From contig NC_018514.1 in NCBI RefSeq assembly GCF_000292915.1, positions 806,001 to 870,000 on the forward strand: a stretch of 64,000 nt of DNA, read 5' to 3'. The notes beneath the pieces were generated by a model. It did not search any database. It saw nothing but the letters and a program-made list of their open reading frames with translations, and was not told where the DNA came from. This DNA comes from Burkholderia cepacia GG4 (GTDB lineage Bacteria; Pseudomonadota; Gammaproteobacteria; Burkholderiales; Burkholderiaceae). Shown here in pieces: positions 1 to 8,675 of this stretch (positions are counted from its first letter, which is position 1; every line of letters begins with the position of its first letter). The translations under genes were made by a program, and so were the position numbers.

Positions 1-635
1 ACCGCGTCGAGGTCGGCGCGCGTAAAGCCGCCGCGCACCGGCGCGGCGCTGCCGGCCTGCGGTTTCGCATCGGGGCGCACGCCGCCGTGCGGATAGCGGT
101 GCCCCGTCAGCGCGTGGTACACGAGCGCGGCCGACAGCAGGATCGCCGATTGCAGCGCGATCGGCTCGACCACGAAGCCGAAGCCGAGCGCGTGGATCGC
201 CGGGCCGCCGAGCACGGCCGTCAGCGCGACCGCACCCGACGGCGGGTGCACGCAGCGCAGCGCGAACATGCCGCCGATCGCGAGGGCGACCGCGACCGCG
301 GCGGCCGTGATCGGATCGGCGATCCATTGCGCGCACGCGACGCCGACGGTCGCCGCGACCAGGTTGCCGCCGATGATCGACCACGGCTGCGCGAGCGGAC
401 TCGCGGGCACCGCGAACAGCAGCACGGCCGACGCGCCCATCGGCGCGACGAGCAGCGGCACGAGGCCCGGCACGCCCGGCAGCAGCCGCATCGTGGCGCC
501 GACCGTCGCGATGCCGACGAGCGCGCCGGTGCACGAGCGCATGCGCTCGCGCCAGCCGAGCGTCATCGGATGGGGAATGAAGCTGTGCAGCCATTGGCGC
601 AACGTGCGGCGCGACGGGGAGGAGCCTGACGACAT
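1..635 (-). CDS. HPP family integral membrane protein (3' end cut by window edge)
   Basis: Reading the minus strand from ATG at 635 gives 211 codons that stay open to the window edge, so the C-terminus is missing. The protein has several hydrophobic helices and the family hallmark CVHPPSGAVAL near residue 128. HPP proteins are small inner-membrane proteins with about four helices; some plant and cyanobacterial members have been linked to nitrite transport, but the bacterial role is unsettled. The visible N-terminal part (MSSGSSPSRRTLRQWLHSF) is basic and cytosolic in type. A TATAAT -10 box reads on the minus strand at 695-690, about 55 bases upstream of the start. Family call is firm from the HPP motif; substrate unknown. 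Confidence 0.85.
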   Translation of the reverse strand, partial: MSSGSSPSRRTLRQWLHSFIPHPMTLGWRERMRSCTGALVGIATVGATMRLLPGVPGLVPLLVAPMGASAVLLFAVPASPLAQPWSIIGGNLVAATVGVACAQWIADPITAAAVAVALAIGGMFALRCVHPPSGAVALTAVLGGPAIHALGFGFVVEPIALQSAILLSAALVYHALTGHRYPHGGVRPDAKPQAGSAAPVRGGFTRADLDA

Positions 636-999
636 GGGTGATAAGCGGTAAAAATGACGGCGCAGGTGATGCCTGGCGCGAAGCATGAAATTATATCGCG
701 TCGTGATACAAATTGTCGCACCGCGTCAACGCGTTGCATGCGCGCGACGTGTACGGCTTGCGGAAAGCTTTCATCCGATGAAAGCCTGGAGGCCGGGCGA
801 TTGCCCAAATTTGTCTGCAGCGGCGTACAATTCGGGCCACCGAATTCCCCGATATGCCACAACCACGCACGCGATGCCCGCTCTCCCGCCTTTTCCCCGG
901 CATGGTGATCGCTTGCGCGTGGTTCGCGCGCACGCCCCGATTCCCGTCTGACGCGAGCGCCGCCGACGTTTCCCCACCGACACTCCCCAAGCCAATTCA
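636..999. promoter_or_regulatory. Intergenic region with divergent promoters and a 17-bp palindrome
   Basis: This 364-base gap separates the divergent HPP and LysR genes. A minus-strand TATAAT sits at 695-690. At 768-784 there is a perfect palindrome, CTTTCATC-C-GATGAAAG, a good candidate operator. Nothing in the stretch looks coding: the overlapping open frames have no recognisable protein content. Confidence 0.5.
768..784. promoter_or_regulatory. Perfect 17-bp palindrome, candidate operator
   Basis: CTTTCATC and GATGAAAG are exact reverse complements around a single central C. It lies 133 bases upstream of the HPP start and 216 bases upstream of the LysR start. The same 13-base core, TTCATC-N-GATGAA, recurs at 62141-62153 upstream of mprF, which suggests a shared regulator. 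The regulator is not identified. Confidence 0.45.
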
Positions 1000-1965
1000 A
1001 TGGACATGCTCGAAAACATGCGCCTGTTCGTGCGCGTTGTCGAAGCCGGTAGTTTTACCGCGGTCGCCAAAGAAATCGATGCGACCACCGCGCAGGTGTC
1101 GCGCGCGGTGTCGAATCTCGAAGCCCACGTACAGACACGCCTGCTGCATCGCACGACACGCCACCTCGGCCTCACCGAAAGCGGCGAGCGCTACTTCGAG
1201 CGCGCGAAATCGATCCTTGCCGAATTCGACTATGCGAACGCCGAGGCGCGCAACGCGCTGCTGCGGCCGAGCGGCAAGATGCGCATCCATGCAATGACGG
1301 GGCTCGGGCAGAGTCACGTCGTGTCGGCGATCGTCCGCTACCAGGAAGACAACCCGGACGTGTCGGTCGAGCTGACGCTCGCGCAGCGGATGCCGAACCT
1401 CGTCGAGGAAGGCTACGACGTGTCGATCGTGACCGCGTCGCAGCTGCCCGATTCGGGCTATGTCGCGCAGACCTGCGGCACGAGCTGCAGCGTGCTGGTC
1501 GCATCGCGCGACTACCTGGCGCGGCACGGCACGCCGCAGACGCCCGACGACCTGCCGAACCACGTATGCCTGCGCCTCGACACGCCCGCATCGCCCGCCA
1601 GCGAGTGGCGGCTCGAGCGCGGCGACGACGAGGATACCGTCTACGAACTGCAGCCGGCGCCGTTCCAGGTCAACGTGCCGGATGCGCTGTGCGTCGCGGT
1701 GCGCGCGGGGCGCGGGATCGCGTGCGTCGCGCTGTATACGGTGCTCGACGACATCCGCGCAGGGCGGCTGATCCGCGTGCTGCCCGAGTACCGGCTGCAG
1801 ACGGTCAGCGTGTACGCCGTGTATGCGACACGCCGCTATCTCGACGCGAAGATCCGCACCTTCCTCGATCACCTGCGCACGACGCTCACGCCCGCGCTGG
1901 AAAACGATCTGCGCGAACTCGACCGGCTCGCAGTCGAGCCGCCGGCCGGCCGCCAGCGGGCGTAA
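1000..1965 (+). CDS. LysR-family transcriptional regulator
   Basis: A 321-residue protein with the standard LysR plan: an N-terminal winged helix-turn-helix (residues about 1-60, MDMLENMRLFVRVVEAGSF, then AVAKEIDATTAQVSRAVSNLE) and a two-lobed effector-binding domain. The length is slightly above the usual 300 because of a basic C-terminal tail. The start is ATG 1000; an in-frame ATG at 1006 or 1018 is possible. It lies divergent from the HPP gene and convergent with the MFS permease at 2002-3369. The DNA-binding domain resembles the AaeR/CrgA branch that usually acts on a neighbouring gene, so HPP is one possible target; this is inference. Confidence 0.9.
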   Translation: MDMLENMRLFVRVVEAGSFTAVAKEIDATTAQVSRAVSNLEAHVQTRLLHRTTRHLGLTESGERYFERAKSILAEFDYANAEARNALLRPSGKMRIHAMTGLGQSHVVSAIVRYQEDNPDVSVELTLAQRMPNLVEEGYDVSIVTASQLPDSGYVAQTCGTSCSVLVASRDYLARHGTPQTPDDLPNHVCLRLDTPASPASEWRLERGDDEDTVYELQPAPFQVNVPDALCVAVRAGRGIACVALYTVLDDIRAGRLIRVLPEYRLQTVSVYAVYATRRYLDAKIRTFLDHLRTTLTPALENDLRELDRLAVEPPAGRQRA

Positions 1966-2001
1966 TGCCGCCGGCGTTCGGCACCCGGGCCGCGCCGCGC
2001 G

Positions 2002-3369
2002 TCATGCGCCGGGCGTGACGCGAATCCGCTCGAAGCGGCCCGCGAGCCATGCGTACGCGGCGATCCCGATCAACCCGTGCGCGGCGACGAACCACAGTGC
2101 ACCCGCGAACGAGCCGGTGTGCGCGACGAAGTAGCCGATCACGAGCGGCGTGACGATCCCCGCGATGTTGCCGAGGCCGTTGAACACGCCGCCGCTCAGG
2201 CCGACCATTCCTTCCGGCGCGGTATCGGCGAGCACGGCCCAGCCGACCGCGGCGAGCCCCTTGCCGAAGAAGGCGATCGTCATCAGCGCGATCACGACGG
2301 CGTTCGACGATGCGCCGTTCGCGAGCACCAGCAGCGTCGCCATTGCCATGCCCACGACGAACGGCGTCTTGCGTGCGCGCGACGGATGCACGCCGCGCCG
2401 GATCAGCCAGTCCGACAGCACGCCGCCGAGCACGCCGCCCGTGAAGCCGCAGAGCGCCGGCAGCGCGGCGACCCAGCCGGCTTCCATGATCGTCATCCCG
2501 CGCCCCTTGATCAGGTAGATCGGGAACCACGTGATGAAGAAGTAGGTGAGCGCCGTGATGCAGTACTGGCCGATATAGATCGCCCACAGGTTCCGGTGGC
2601 GGAACAGCTGCGACGCGTCGTGCCACGACACGCGCGGACGGTTGCGGACGCGGTTGGCCTCGAGATCGACGAGCGCGCCGTGCGCGCGCAGGTAGTCGCG
2701 CTCGGCGTCGCTCACGCGCGGATGGCCGTGCGGCTCGCGATACCACGCGAACCAGAGCGCCGACAGCGCGACGCCCAGCATGCCCATCCACAGGAACACG
2801 TGTTCCCAGCCGAGCGCATGCGTGAGCCACGCCATCGCGGGCGTGAACAGCACGACGGCCATGTATTGCGCGGAATTGAACAGCGCCGATGCGGTGCCGC
2901 GCTCGGCGGTCGGGAACCAGCACGCGACGATCCGCGAATTGGCCGGGAACGCTGGCGATTCGACGAGACCGAGCATGAAGCGCATTGCGAACAGCGCGAG
3001 CGTCGCGGCGGCGCCTTGCACCGCGAACCATCCGACTGTGCCCTGCAGCATCGTGAACACCGACCACAGCAGCAGGCTTAGCCCATACACACGGCGCGCG
3101 CCGAAGCGGTCGAGCAGCCAGCCGCCCGGGATCTGGCCGACCGCATAGGCCCACGCGAATGCCGAAAAAACGATGCCGAGCTGCACGGGCGTCAGCCCGA
3201 GGTCGTGGGCGACGCCGGTGCCGGCGATCGACATCGTCGCGCGATCCGCATAGTTGATGACGGTGACGGCGAAAATCAGTGCGAGGACCGTGTAACGGAC
3301 GCGGCCGATCGTGCGCGATGCGGCGGGCGACGCGGTGACGGCGGCGCCGCCGCTGGATCGATTGGACAT
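2002..3369 (-). CDS. MFS transporter, anion:cation symporter (sugar-acid/glucarate permease type)
   Basis: A 455-residue protein with twelve predicted membrane helices of the major facilitator superfamily. The N-terminal half has NYADRATMSIA and, after helix 2, GGWLLDRFGARRVYG, typical of the ACS family that includes the glucarate/galactarate permease GudP and phthalate permeases. ACS members bring organic acids into the cytoplasm with protons or sodium. It ends close to the convergent LysR gene and begins 72 bases downstream of the 2-hydroxyacid dehydrogenase, with which it is probably co-transcribed. That pairing suggests import of a hydroxy or sugar acid which the dehydrogenase then interconverts with its keto form. 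The exact substrate cannot be read. Confidence 0.88.
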   Translation of the reverse strand: MSNRSSGGAAVTASPAASRTIGRVRYTVLALIFAVTVINYADRATMSIAGTGVAHDLGLTPVQLGIVFSAFAWAYAVGQIPGGWLLDRFGARRVYGLSLLLWSVFTMLQGTVGWFAVQGAAATLALFAMRFMLGLVESPAFPANSRIVACWFPTAERGTASALFNSAQYMAVVLFTPAMAWLTHALGWEHVFLWMGMLGVALSALWFAWYREPHGHPRVSDAERDYLRAHGALVDLEANRVRNRPRVSWHDASQLFRHRNLWAIYIGQYCITALTYFFITWFPIYLIKGRGMTIMEAGWVAALPALCGFTGGVLGGVLSDWLIRRGVHPSRARKTPFVVGMAMATLLVLANGASSNAVVIALMTIAFFGKGLAAVGWAVLADTAPEGMVGLSGGVFNGLGNIAGIVTPLVIGYFVAHTGSFAGALWFVAAHGLIGIAAYAWLAGRFERIRVTPGA

Positions 3370-3441
3370 GCGAGTCTCCTGGCCCCCGTCGTGCGAAGGC
3401 GTTTCGTTTGGTGTCGTAGTCGGGGCCGGGTGGGGCGGCGC

Positions 3442-4380
3442 TCAGCGCGTGACGCTGGTCGGCGGGCGCTGGCCCGCGAAGCACGCGGCGAGGTTGGCAA
3501 GCACGATCCGGCCCATTGCTTCGCGCGTCTCGTGCGTCGCGCTCGCGCGGTGCGGCTGCACGACGACACGCTCGAGTTCGAGCAGTGCCGGCGGCACGTG
3601 CGGTTCGTTCGCGAACACGTCGAGGCCTGCGCCGGCGATCGTGCCGTCCGCGAGCGCACGCACGAGCGCCGCTTCGTCGACGAGCTTGCCGCGCGCGACA
3701 TTGATCAGGAATCCTTGGTTGCCGAGCGCGGCGAGCACGTCGGCCGTGACGAGCACGTTGCCGTGATCGGCCGACGCCGCGAGCACGAGCACGTCGCTGT
3801 CGCGCGCGAGCGCGATCAGGTCGGGCTCGTAGCGATAGCCGCTGTCGCGGTGTTCGCGCGGGCCGCAATAGCTGACCGGCATCCGGAATGCCTGCGCGCG
3901 CTGCGCGATCGCGCGTCCGACCCGGCCGAGGCCGACGATGCCGAGCCGCTTGCCCGTCACCTGCGTCGCGAGCGGCTGTGCGGCTTTGCCCCAGCGGCCG
4001 GCGCGCACGATCCGGTCGCCGGCGCCGAGGTCGCGCAGCGTCATCAGGATCAGCCCCATCGCCATGTCGGCGACGTCGTCGGTCAGCACGTCGGGCGTCG
4101 TCGTCACGTGGATGCCACGGGCGCGGGCGCGGTCGAGATCGACGGCGTCGGTGCCGATGCCGCTGATCGCGACGATTTCGAGCGCGCTCAGCCGGTCCAT
4201 CAACGCGGCGGACAGGCCGTTCGCGCCACCCGTGACGACGCCGCGGATACGCGGCGCGACGCGCTCGAGCAGCGCCTCCGGTTGGTCGGCCGCATACAGC
4301 CGGTGTACCGCGTAGCGGGCGGACAGTTCGGCGTCGATGGCGTCGGGGAGCGGCTGGGTGAGCAGGATGTCGATGGTCAT
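3442..4380 (-). CDS. D-isomer specific 2-hydroxyacid dehydrogenase (GhrB/hydroxypyruvate reductase type)
   Basis: A 312-residue cytosolic NAD(P)-dependent dehydrogenase that interconverts 2-keto acids (glyoxylate, hydroxypyruvate, 2-ketogluconate type) and 2-hydroxy acids. The nucleotide-binding loop GIVGLGRVG is at residues 147-155. The catalytic triad is complete: Arg230 in NVARGKLVDE, Glu259 in LDVFANEP and His277 in QPHRASAT, with the family's usual 29-residue Arg-Glu spacing. It is the first gene of a two-gene unit with the MFS permease and is divergent from the LysR gene at 4494; the 113-base gap holds an inverted repeat. Substrate preference is not determinable from sequence. Confidence 0.9.
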   Translation of the reverse strand: MTIDILLTQPLPDAIDAELSARYAVHRLYAADQPEALLERVAPRIRGVVTGGANGLSAALMDRLSALEIVAISGIGTDAVDLDRARARGIHVTTTPDVLTDDVADMAMGLILMTLRDLGAGDRIVRAGRWGKAAQPLATQVTGKRLGIVGLGRVGRAIAQRAQAFRMPVSYCGPREHRDSGYRYEPDLIALARDSDVLVLAASADHGNVLVTADVLAALGNQGFLINVARGKLVDEAALVRALADGTIAGAGLDVFANEPHVPPALLELERVVVQPHRASATHETREAMGRIVLANLAACFAGQRPPTSVTR

Positions 4381-4437
4381 GAAGGTTTCGGTCGTCGTGC
4401 GCGGCGCAGGCCGCGCATCAGGTGCAACCGAGTATAG

Positions 4438-4484
4438 GAATCGAATCGATGTGGGTCTAACATGAAAAGACTATCGATTGATTC
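4438..4484. promoter_or_regulatory. Inverted repeat between divergent dehydrogenase and LysR genes
   Basis: GAATCGAATCGAT at 4438-4450 faces ATCGATTGATTC at 4473-4484. The inner AATCGAT/ATCGATT arms match exactly and the outer GAATC also pairs after a one-base insertion. Its place in the divergent gap, just upstream of the LysR start, fits a LysR binding region controlling both directions. Confidence 0.5.
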
Positions 4485-4493
4485 AAGATTTGA

Positions 4494-5402
4494 ATGATTG
4501 AACTGAACCAGCTTCGCTGCTTCGTCGCCGTGGCCGAGGAACTGCATTTCGGCCGCGCTGCCCGGCGGCTCTTCATGACGCAGCCGCCGCTCAGCCGGCA
4601 GATCCAGCTGCTCGAACATGCACTCGGCATCGCGCTGCTCGAACGCAGCAGCCGGCAGGTCCGGCTGACTGCGGCCGGCGAGCGCTTCCTGCGCGATGCG
4701 CGGCACATCCTCGAGTTTTCCGCGCGGGCCGAGCAGGCCGCGCAGCGGGTCGCGCAGGGTGGTGCCGGCCGCATCACGCTCGGCTTCACGGCCGTCAGCG
4801 CATACCGGATGATTCCGGAGTTGCTCGCACACGCGGCGCACGCGTTGCCGGAAGTCGATGTCGAGTTGCGCGAAATGGTGTCGACGGTGCAGATCGACGC
4901 GCTCGCATCGCGCATGCTCGATGCGGGCTTCGTGCGCCAGCGCGCCGCGCGCCAGCCGCTCGAATACCGGCTCGTGCAGCGCGAGCCGCTGCTCGTCGCG
5001 GTCGCGCCGGGTGCGCCGCTCGCCGCGTACGAACGCATCGGTCCTGACGAGCTCGACCAGCAGCCGTTCATCGCGTATGCGCCGAACGAGGGAAAGTACT
5101 TCCACGACATGATCGCGGGGATGTTCGCAGGCGCCGGGCGCTTGCCGAACTACCTGCATTACGTCGGGCAGACCCACACGATCCTCGGCCTCGTGCGTGC
5201 CGGGCTCGGCGCCGCGCTCGTGCCGGCGTCGGCGCGCGAGCTGCATGTCGACGGGGTGGTGTTCCGGCCGCTCGCCGGCGTCGACCTGGCGGCCGAGCTG
5301 TATCTCGCGTGGCGCGCGGACAACGACAATCCGGCGCTGCCCGTGTTCAACGCGATGGTCGAGCGGTTTCTGACGGCAGGGGCGGACGGCGGCGTCGGTT
5401 AG
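4494..5402 (+). CDS. LysR-family regulator, BenM/CatM-like
   Basis: A 302-residue LysR protein. The helix-turn-helix reads ELHFGRAARRLFMTQPPLSRQI (positions about 16-37), a wording common in BenM/CatM/CbbR-type regulators, followed by an inducer-binding domain containing the usual GLG-AALVPAS segment near residue 240. It is divergent from the hydroxyacid dehydrogenase/MFS pair and most likely controls it in response to the imported acid. The start ATG 4494 is chosen because MIELNQLRCFVAVAEE is the canonical LysR N-terminus. Confidence 0.92.
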   Translation: MIELNQLRCFVAVAEELHFGRAARRLFMTQPPLSRQIQLLEHALGIALLERSSRQVRLTAAGERFLRDARHILEFSARAEQAAQRVAQGGAGRITLGFTAVSAYRMIPELLAHAAHALPEVDVELREMVSTVQIDALASRMLDAGFVRQRAARQPLEYRLVQREPLLVAVAPGAPLAAYERIGPDELDQQPFIAYAPNEGKYFHDMIAGMFAGAGRLPNYLHYVGQTHTILGLVRAGLGAALVPASARELHVDGVVFRPLAGVDLAAELYLAWRADNDNPALPVFNAMVERFLTAGADGGVG

Positions 5403-5742
5403 CGCCGGGAGGGCGCATCTCGCCCGTGTTCGCGGATCGCGGCGCGGGCGATGGCGGTCGTTTCCGCGGGGTGCGACGTCGAACGTGCCGCCCGCGCGTC
5501 GCATCGAAAGTCAGTTGTCTGATGATATCCGCCCTCCGGCATTGAAACGCGCCACGGGCCGGAACGACAGAAGAAATACAGACCCTGAACCAAATTCCGG
5601 CCGCGAACCGCCATCCGGAACCCACGATTTTTCCTTTTCGACCGGGGAAACCCTCATTTTTTCTCGTCGGTCATCGTATTACTGTACCGATACACTAAAT
5701 CGATACAGCGCGCCGGGAGGCGCACTCGCAAAGGAGACGGCC
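5403..5742. other. Promoter region of the TRAP operon
   Basis: This 340-base non-coding stretch is less GC-rich than its surroundings and contains the 27-bp inverted repeat at 5682-5708. A second, weaker dyad around TTGTCTGATGATA lies at 5515-5527. No small gene is credible here. Confidence 0.5.
5682..5708. promoter_or_regulatory. Candidate LacI-family operator upstream of TRAP operon
   Basis: CTGTACCGAT and ATCGATACAG face each other across a 7-base spacer; nine of ten positions pair. It ends 34 bases before the dctP start. LacI proteins bind such dyads, and the operon's third gene encodes one, so autoregulation is the simplest reading. Confidence 0.55.
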
Positions 5743-6774
5743 ATGACTACCTTCACCCGGCGGCGCTTTCTGCAAACGGCGTCCGCCGCCTCGCTCGCGG
5801 TCGCGGGCGGCTTGCCGGCGCTGGGCCGCGCGGCGCAGCCGACCGTGACGCTGCGCTGCTCGTCGTCGATGCCGGCCGACCAGAACGCCGCGCACTACGT
5901 GTGGTACGAGCGCCTCGCCGCGAACCTGAAGGCGAGCGTCGGTGACGCGATCCGGGTCGACTACTTTCCGAACAGTCAGCTCGGCAAGGAAAGCGACGTC
6001 GCGCAGCAGGTCAAGATCGGCGCGATCGACATGATGATCGCGGGGTCGTCGATCTGGGCCACGGTCGCGCCGGAACTCGGCATGCTCGATCTCGGCTACC
6101 TGTTCGACAGCTATGCGCATGTCGCGAAGGTGCTCGACGGCCCGGTCGGCACGAGCCTGAACACGCTGCTGCAAAAGCGCGCGGGCTGCTCGGTGCTGAC
6201 CTGGGGCTCGCACTTCGGCGGGCGCTGCGTGTTCACGAAGCAGCCGGTGACGGCGCTGCAGGGCGTGAAGGGCACGAAGCTGCGCGTGCTGCCGACGCCG
6301 GCGTTCATGGACACCTTCAAGGCGATGGGCGCGGTGCCGACGCCGATTCCGTTCGGCGAGCTGTACATGGCCGTGCAGACGGGCGTCGTCGACGGGCTCG
6401 AGCACGATCCGGCCACCGTGCTCGCGAGCCGCTTCGACGAGATCGTCAAGTCGTGCTGGCAATCGCACCACGTGTTCGCGGCGATGACCGTGGTGATGGG
6501 GCGGCGCGCGCTCGACCGGATTCCCGCGAACCTGCGCCCGGCGTTCGACCGCGCGGTGGCCGATGCGACCGCGCAGCAGCGCGCGATCGCGACGCAGAAG
6601 GCCGAGCAGGCGGAAGCGGCGCTGAAGCAGCACGGAATGACGTTCCATCCGATGGCGGACGCCGAGCGCACGGCGCTGCGGCAGACGATGCACGACCGGC
6701 TCTACGTCGCGTTCGCGAAGCAGTACCCGGCCACTGCGCCGTTGTTTCCGGCGATCGCCGCCGCGCGGGGTTGA
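5743..6774 (+). CDS. TRAP transporter substrate-binding protein (DctP family)
   Basis: A 343-residue periplasmic solute receptor. The start ATG 5743 follows a clear AAGGAG ribosome site and gives a twin-arginine signal (RRRFLQTA at residues 6-13, then a hydrophobic stretch to GRAAQP), so export through Tat is likely. The family signature region YFPNSQLGKESDVAQQVKIG follows near residue 80, and the conserved binding arginine region is at KLRVLPTP near residue 180. DctP-type receptors capture carboxylates and hand them to the DctQM membrane unit, which is encoded four bases downstream. Neighbouring dehydrogenase and amidohydrolase genes point to a sugar acid or lactone-derived carboxylate as ligand; the precise one is unknown. 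Confidence 0.92.
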   Translation: MTTFTRRRFLQTASAASLAVAGGLPALGRAAQPTVTLRCSSSMPADQNAAHYVWYERLAANLKASVGDAIRVDYFPNSQLGKESDVAQQVKIGAIDMMIAGSSIWATVAPELGMLDLGYLFDSYAHVAKVLDGPVGTSLNTLLQKRAGCSVLTWGSHFGGRCVFTKQPVTALQGVKGTKLRVLPTPAFMDTFKAMGAVPTPIPFGELYMAVQTGVVDGLEHDPATVLASRFDEIVKSCWQSHHVFAAMTVVMGRRALDRIPANLRPAFDRAVADATAQQRAIATQKAEQAEAALKQHGMTFHPMADAERTALRQTMHDRLYVAFAKQYPATAPLFPAIAAARG

Positions 6775-6777
6775 GCG

Positions 6778-8667
6778 ATGAATACCGGTTCCGTCTCGAG
6801 CGCCGTGCCGGCCGCCGCCGGCGCAGGCCGTCCCGCGCGCCTGGCCGCGCGCGCGCTGGATGCGGCGATGCGCTGGATCGAATACGTGTCGGCCGCGGTG
6901 CTGGCCGTCGACGTGCTCGTCGTGTTTGCATCGGTCGTCTTCCGTTATTTCCTGCACGATCCGGTCGACTGGGCCGAAGAGGTGGCAAGCGCGTTGATGA
7001 TCGTGCTGGTGTTCTTCGGCGCGGCGACGGTGCTCGGCCGTAGCCAGCACGTCGGCATCGACCTGTTCCGCGCCTGGCTGCCGGCGCGCTGGCAGGGCGC
7101 GCTCGTGCAGGTCGGGCACTGGATCGTCGCGGCGGTGGCGCTGAACCTGCTGGTGTCGTCGTGCCAACTGCTCGGCGATTCGTACGATCAGTTGACCACC
7201 GGCGGCCTGCCGGGCTGGATCAACGTGTACCCGATGATGTTCGGCGCGCTGTTCATGACCGTATTCGCGCTGGCGAATGCGCTGAACGCGCCGCGCCGCC
7301 GCGTGCTCGGCACGCTCGTGTGCTGCGTGATCGTCGCGGGCGCGGTGTACGGCTGGAACGTGCTGCGGCCCGAGCATGCGATCGCGCCGGGGACGCTGCT
7401 CGTCGCCGGCTTCGTCGGCGGGCTCGTGCTCGGCGTGCCGATCGGCTTCGTGCTCGCGTTTTCGGCGCTGCTGTATTTCCTCGCCGACCCGACGCTGCCG
7501 CTGCTCGTCTACTCGCAGCAGATCATCGCCGGCGCCGATCACTTCGTGCTGCTCGCGGTGCCGTTCTTCGTGCTGGCGGGCTTGCTGATGGAGTCGAACG
7601 GGATGTCTGCGCGGCTCGTCGAATTGCTGCTGCGGATGTTCGGGCGCGTGCGCGGCGGGCTCGGGCTGATCGTGATCTTTGCGACGGCGTGCTTTTCCGG
7701 CGTATCGGGTTCGAAGCTGGCCGACATCGCGGCGGTGGGCGGCGTCGTCATGCCGGCCGTGCGCCGCGCGCGCCAGGACCCCGACGAAACGGCGGCGCTG
7801 CTCGCGTGCAGCGCGGTGATGGCCGAGACGATTCCGCCGTGCGTGAACATGATCATCATGGGTTTCGTCGCGAACATCTCGATCGCGGGGCTGTTCCTCG
7901 CGGGGATCGTGCCGGCGGCCGTGCTGGCCGCGTCGCTGGCAGCCGTGACGGTGATCTGCGGGCGCCGGATCGACATCGACGCGGTGTTCACCGAGCGTCG
8001 CGCCTGGCTGCCGCTCGCGGGCGGCGCGCTCGTCGCGCTGATCATGGTCGCGATGATCGGCAAGGGTGTCACGTCGGGTATCGCGACGTCGACGGAGGTG
8101 TCAGCGTTCGCGGTGGTCTATGCGCTCGTGATCGGCTGGGCTGCGTTCCACGAACTGACCTGGCGTTCGGTCGGTCGCGTGTTCGTGCGTGCGGCGTCGA
8201 TGGCGAGCGGTATCCTGTTCATCGTCGCAGCGGCGTCGAGCGTGTCGTTCGCGCTGTCGATCGAGCAGATCCCGGCACTCGTCTCGGGCACAATGACCGC
8301 GTTTGCCCATCAGTACGGCTCGACGGCGTTCCTGCTGCTCGCGGCGCTGCTGATGATCGTGTTCGGCGCCGTGCTCGAAGGCGCGCCCGCGCTGATCATC
8401 TTCGGGCCGCTGCTCGCGCCGATCGCGCTGCAGCTCGGCATCAACCCGCTGCATTTCGGCACGGTCGTGGTGGTGGCGATGGGGCTCGGGTTGTTCGCGC
8501 CGCCTGTCGGGCTCGGGTTGTTCACGACCTGCGCGATCACGGGGACCGAGGTCGGGCGCGTGGCCCGGCCGATGGTGAAATACCTGCTGGTGCTGTCCGT
8601 CGCCCTCGTGGCGCTGATCTTCGCACCGGCGTTTTCGTTGTGGCTGCCGGCCCATTTCGGCCTGTAG
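6778..8667 (+). CDS. TRAP transporter fused permease, DctQ-DctM
   Basis: A 629-residue inner-membrane protein that joins the small four-helix DctQ subunit (residues about 20-180, with the DctQ-type segment YFLHDPVDWAEE) to the large DctM channel subunit (about 195-629, with many helices and the conserved VSGSKLADIAAVGGV region). Such fusions are a known variant of sodium-driven TRAP transporters. The gene starts three bases after the dctP stop, so the two are translationally coupled. DctM uses the sodium gradient to carry the carboxylate delivered by the periplasmic receptor into the cytoplasm. Confidence 0.92.
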   Translation: MNTGSVSSAVPAAAGAGRPARLAARALDAAMRWIEYVSAAVLAVDVLVVFASVVFRYFLHDPVDWAEEVASALMIVLVFFGAATVLGRSQHVGIDLFRAWLPARWQGALVQVGHWIVAAVALNLLVSSCQLLGDSYDQLTTGGLPGWINVYPMMFGALFMTVFALANALNAPRRRVLGTLVCCVIVAGAVYGWNVLRPEHAIAPGTLLVAGFVGGLVLGVPIGFVLAFSALLYFLADPTLPLLVYSQQIIAGADHFVLLAVPFFVLAGLLMESNGMSARLVELLLRMFGRVRGGLGLIVIFATACFSGVSGSKLADIAAVGGVVMPAVRRARQDPDETAALLACSAVMAETIPPCVNMIIMGFVANISIAGLFLAGIVPAAVLAASLAAVTVICGRRIDIDAVFTERRAWLPLAGGALVALIMVAMIGKGVTSGIATSTEVSAFAVVYALVIGWAAFHELTWRSVGRVFVRAASMASGILFIVAAASSVSFALSIEQIPALVSGTMTAFAHQYGSTAFLLLAALLMIVFGAVLEGAPALIIFGPLLAPIALQLGINPLHFGTVVVVAMGLGLFAPPVGLGLFTTCAITGTEVGRVARPMVKYLLVLSVALVALIFAPAFSLWLPAHFGL

Positions 8668-8675
8668 CCCGTTCA

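Noticed and set aside
5512..5530. A GntR-type operator around TTGTCTGATGATA upstream of the TRAP operon
   Set aside because: The dyad is imperfect and no GntR gene is adjacent; the LacI-type dyad at 5682-5708 is much stronger.
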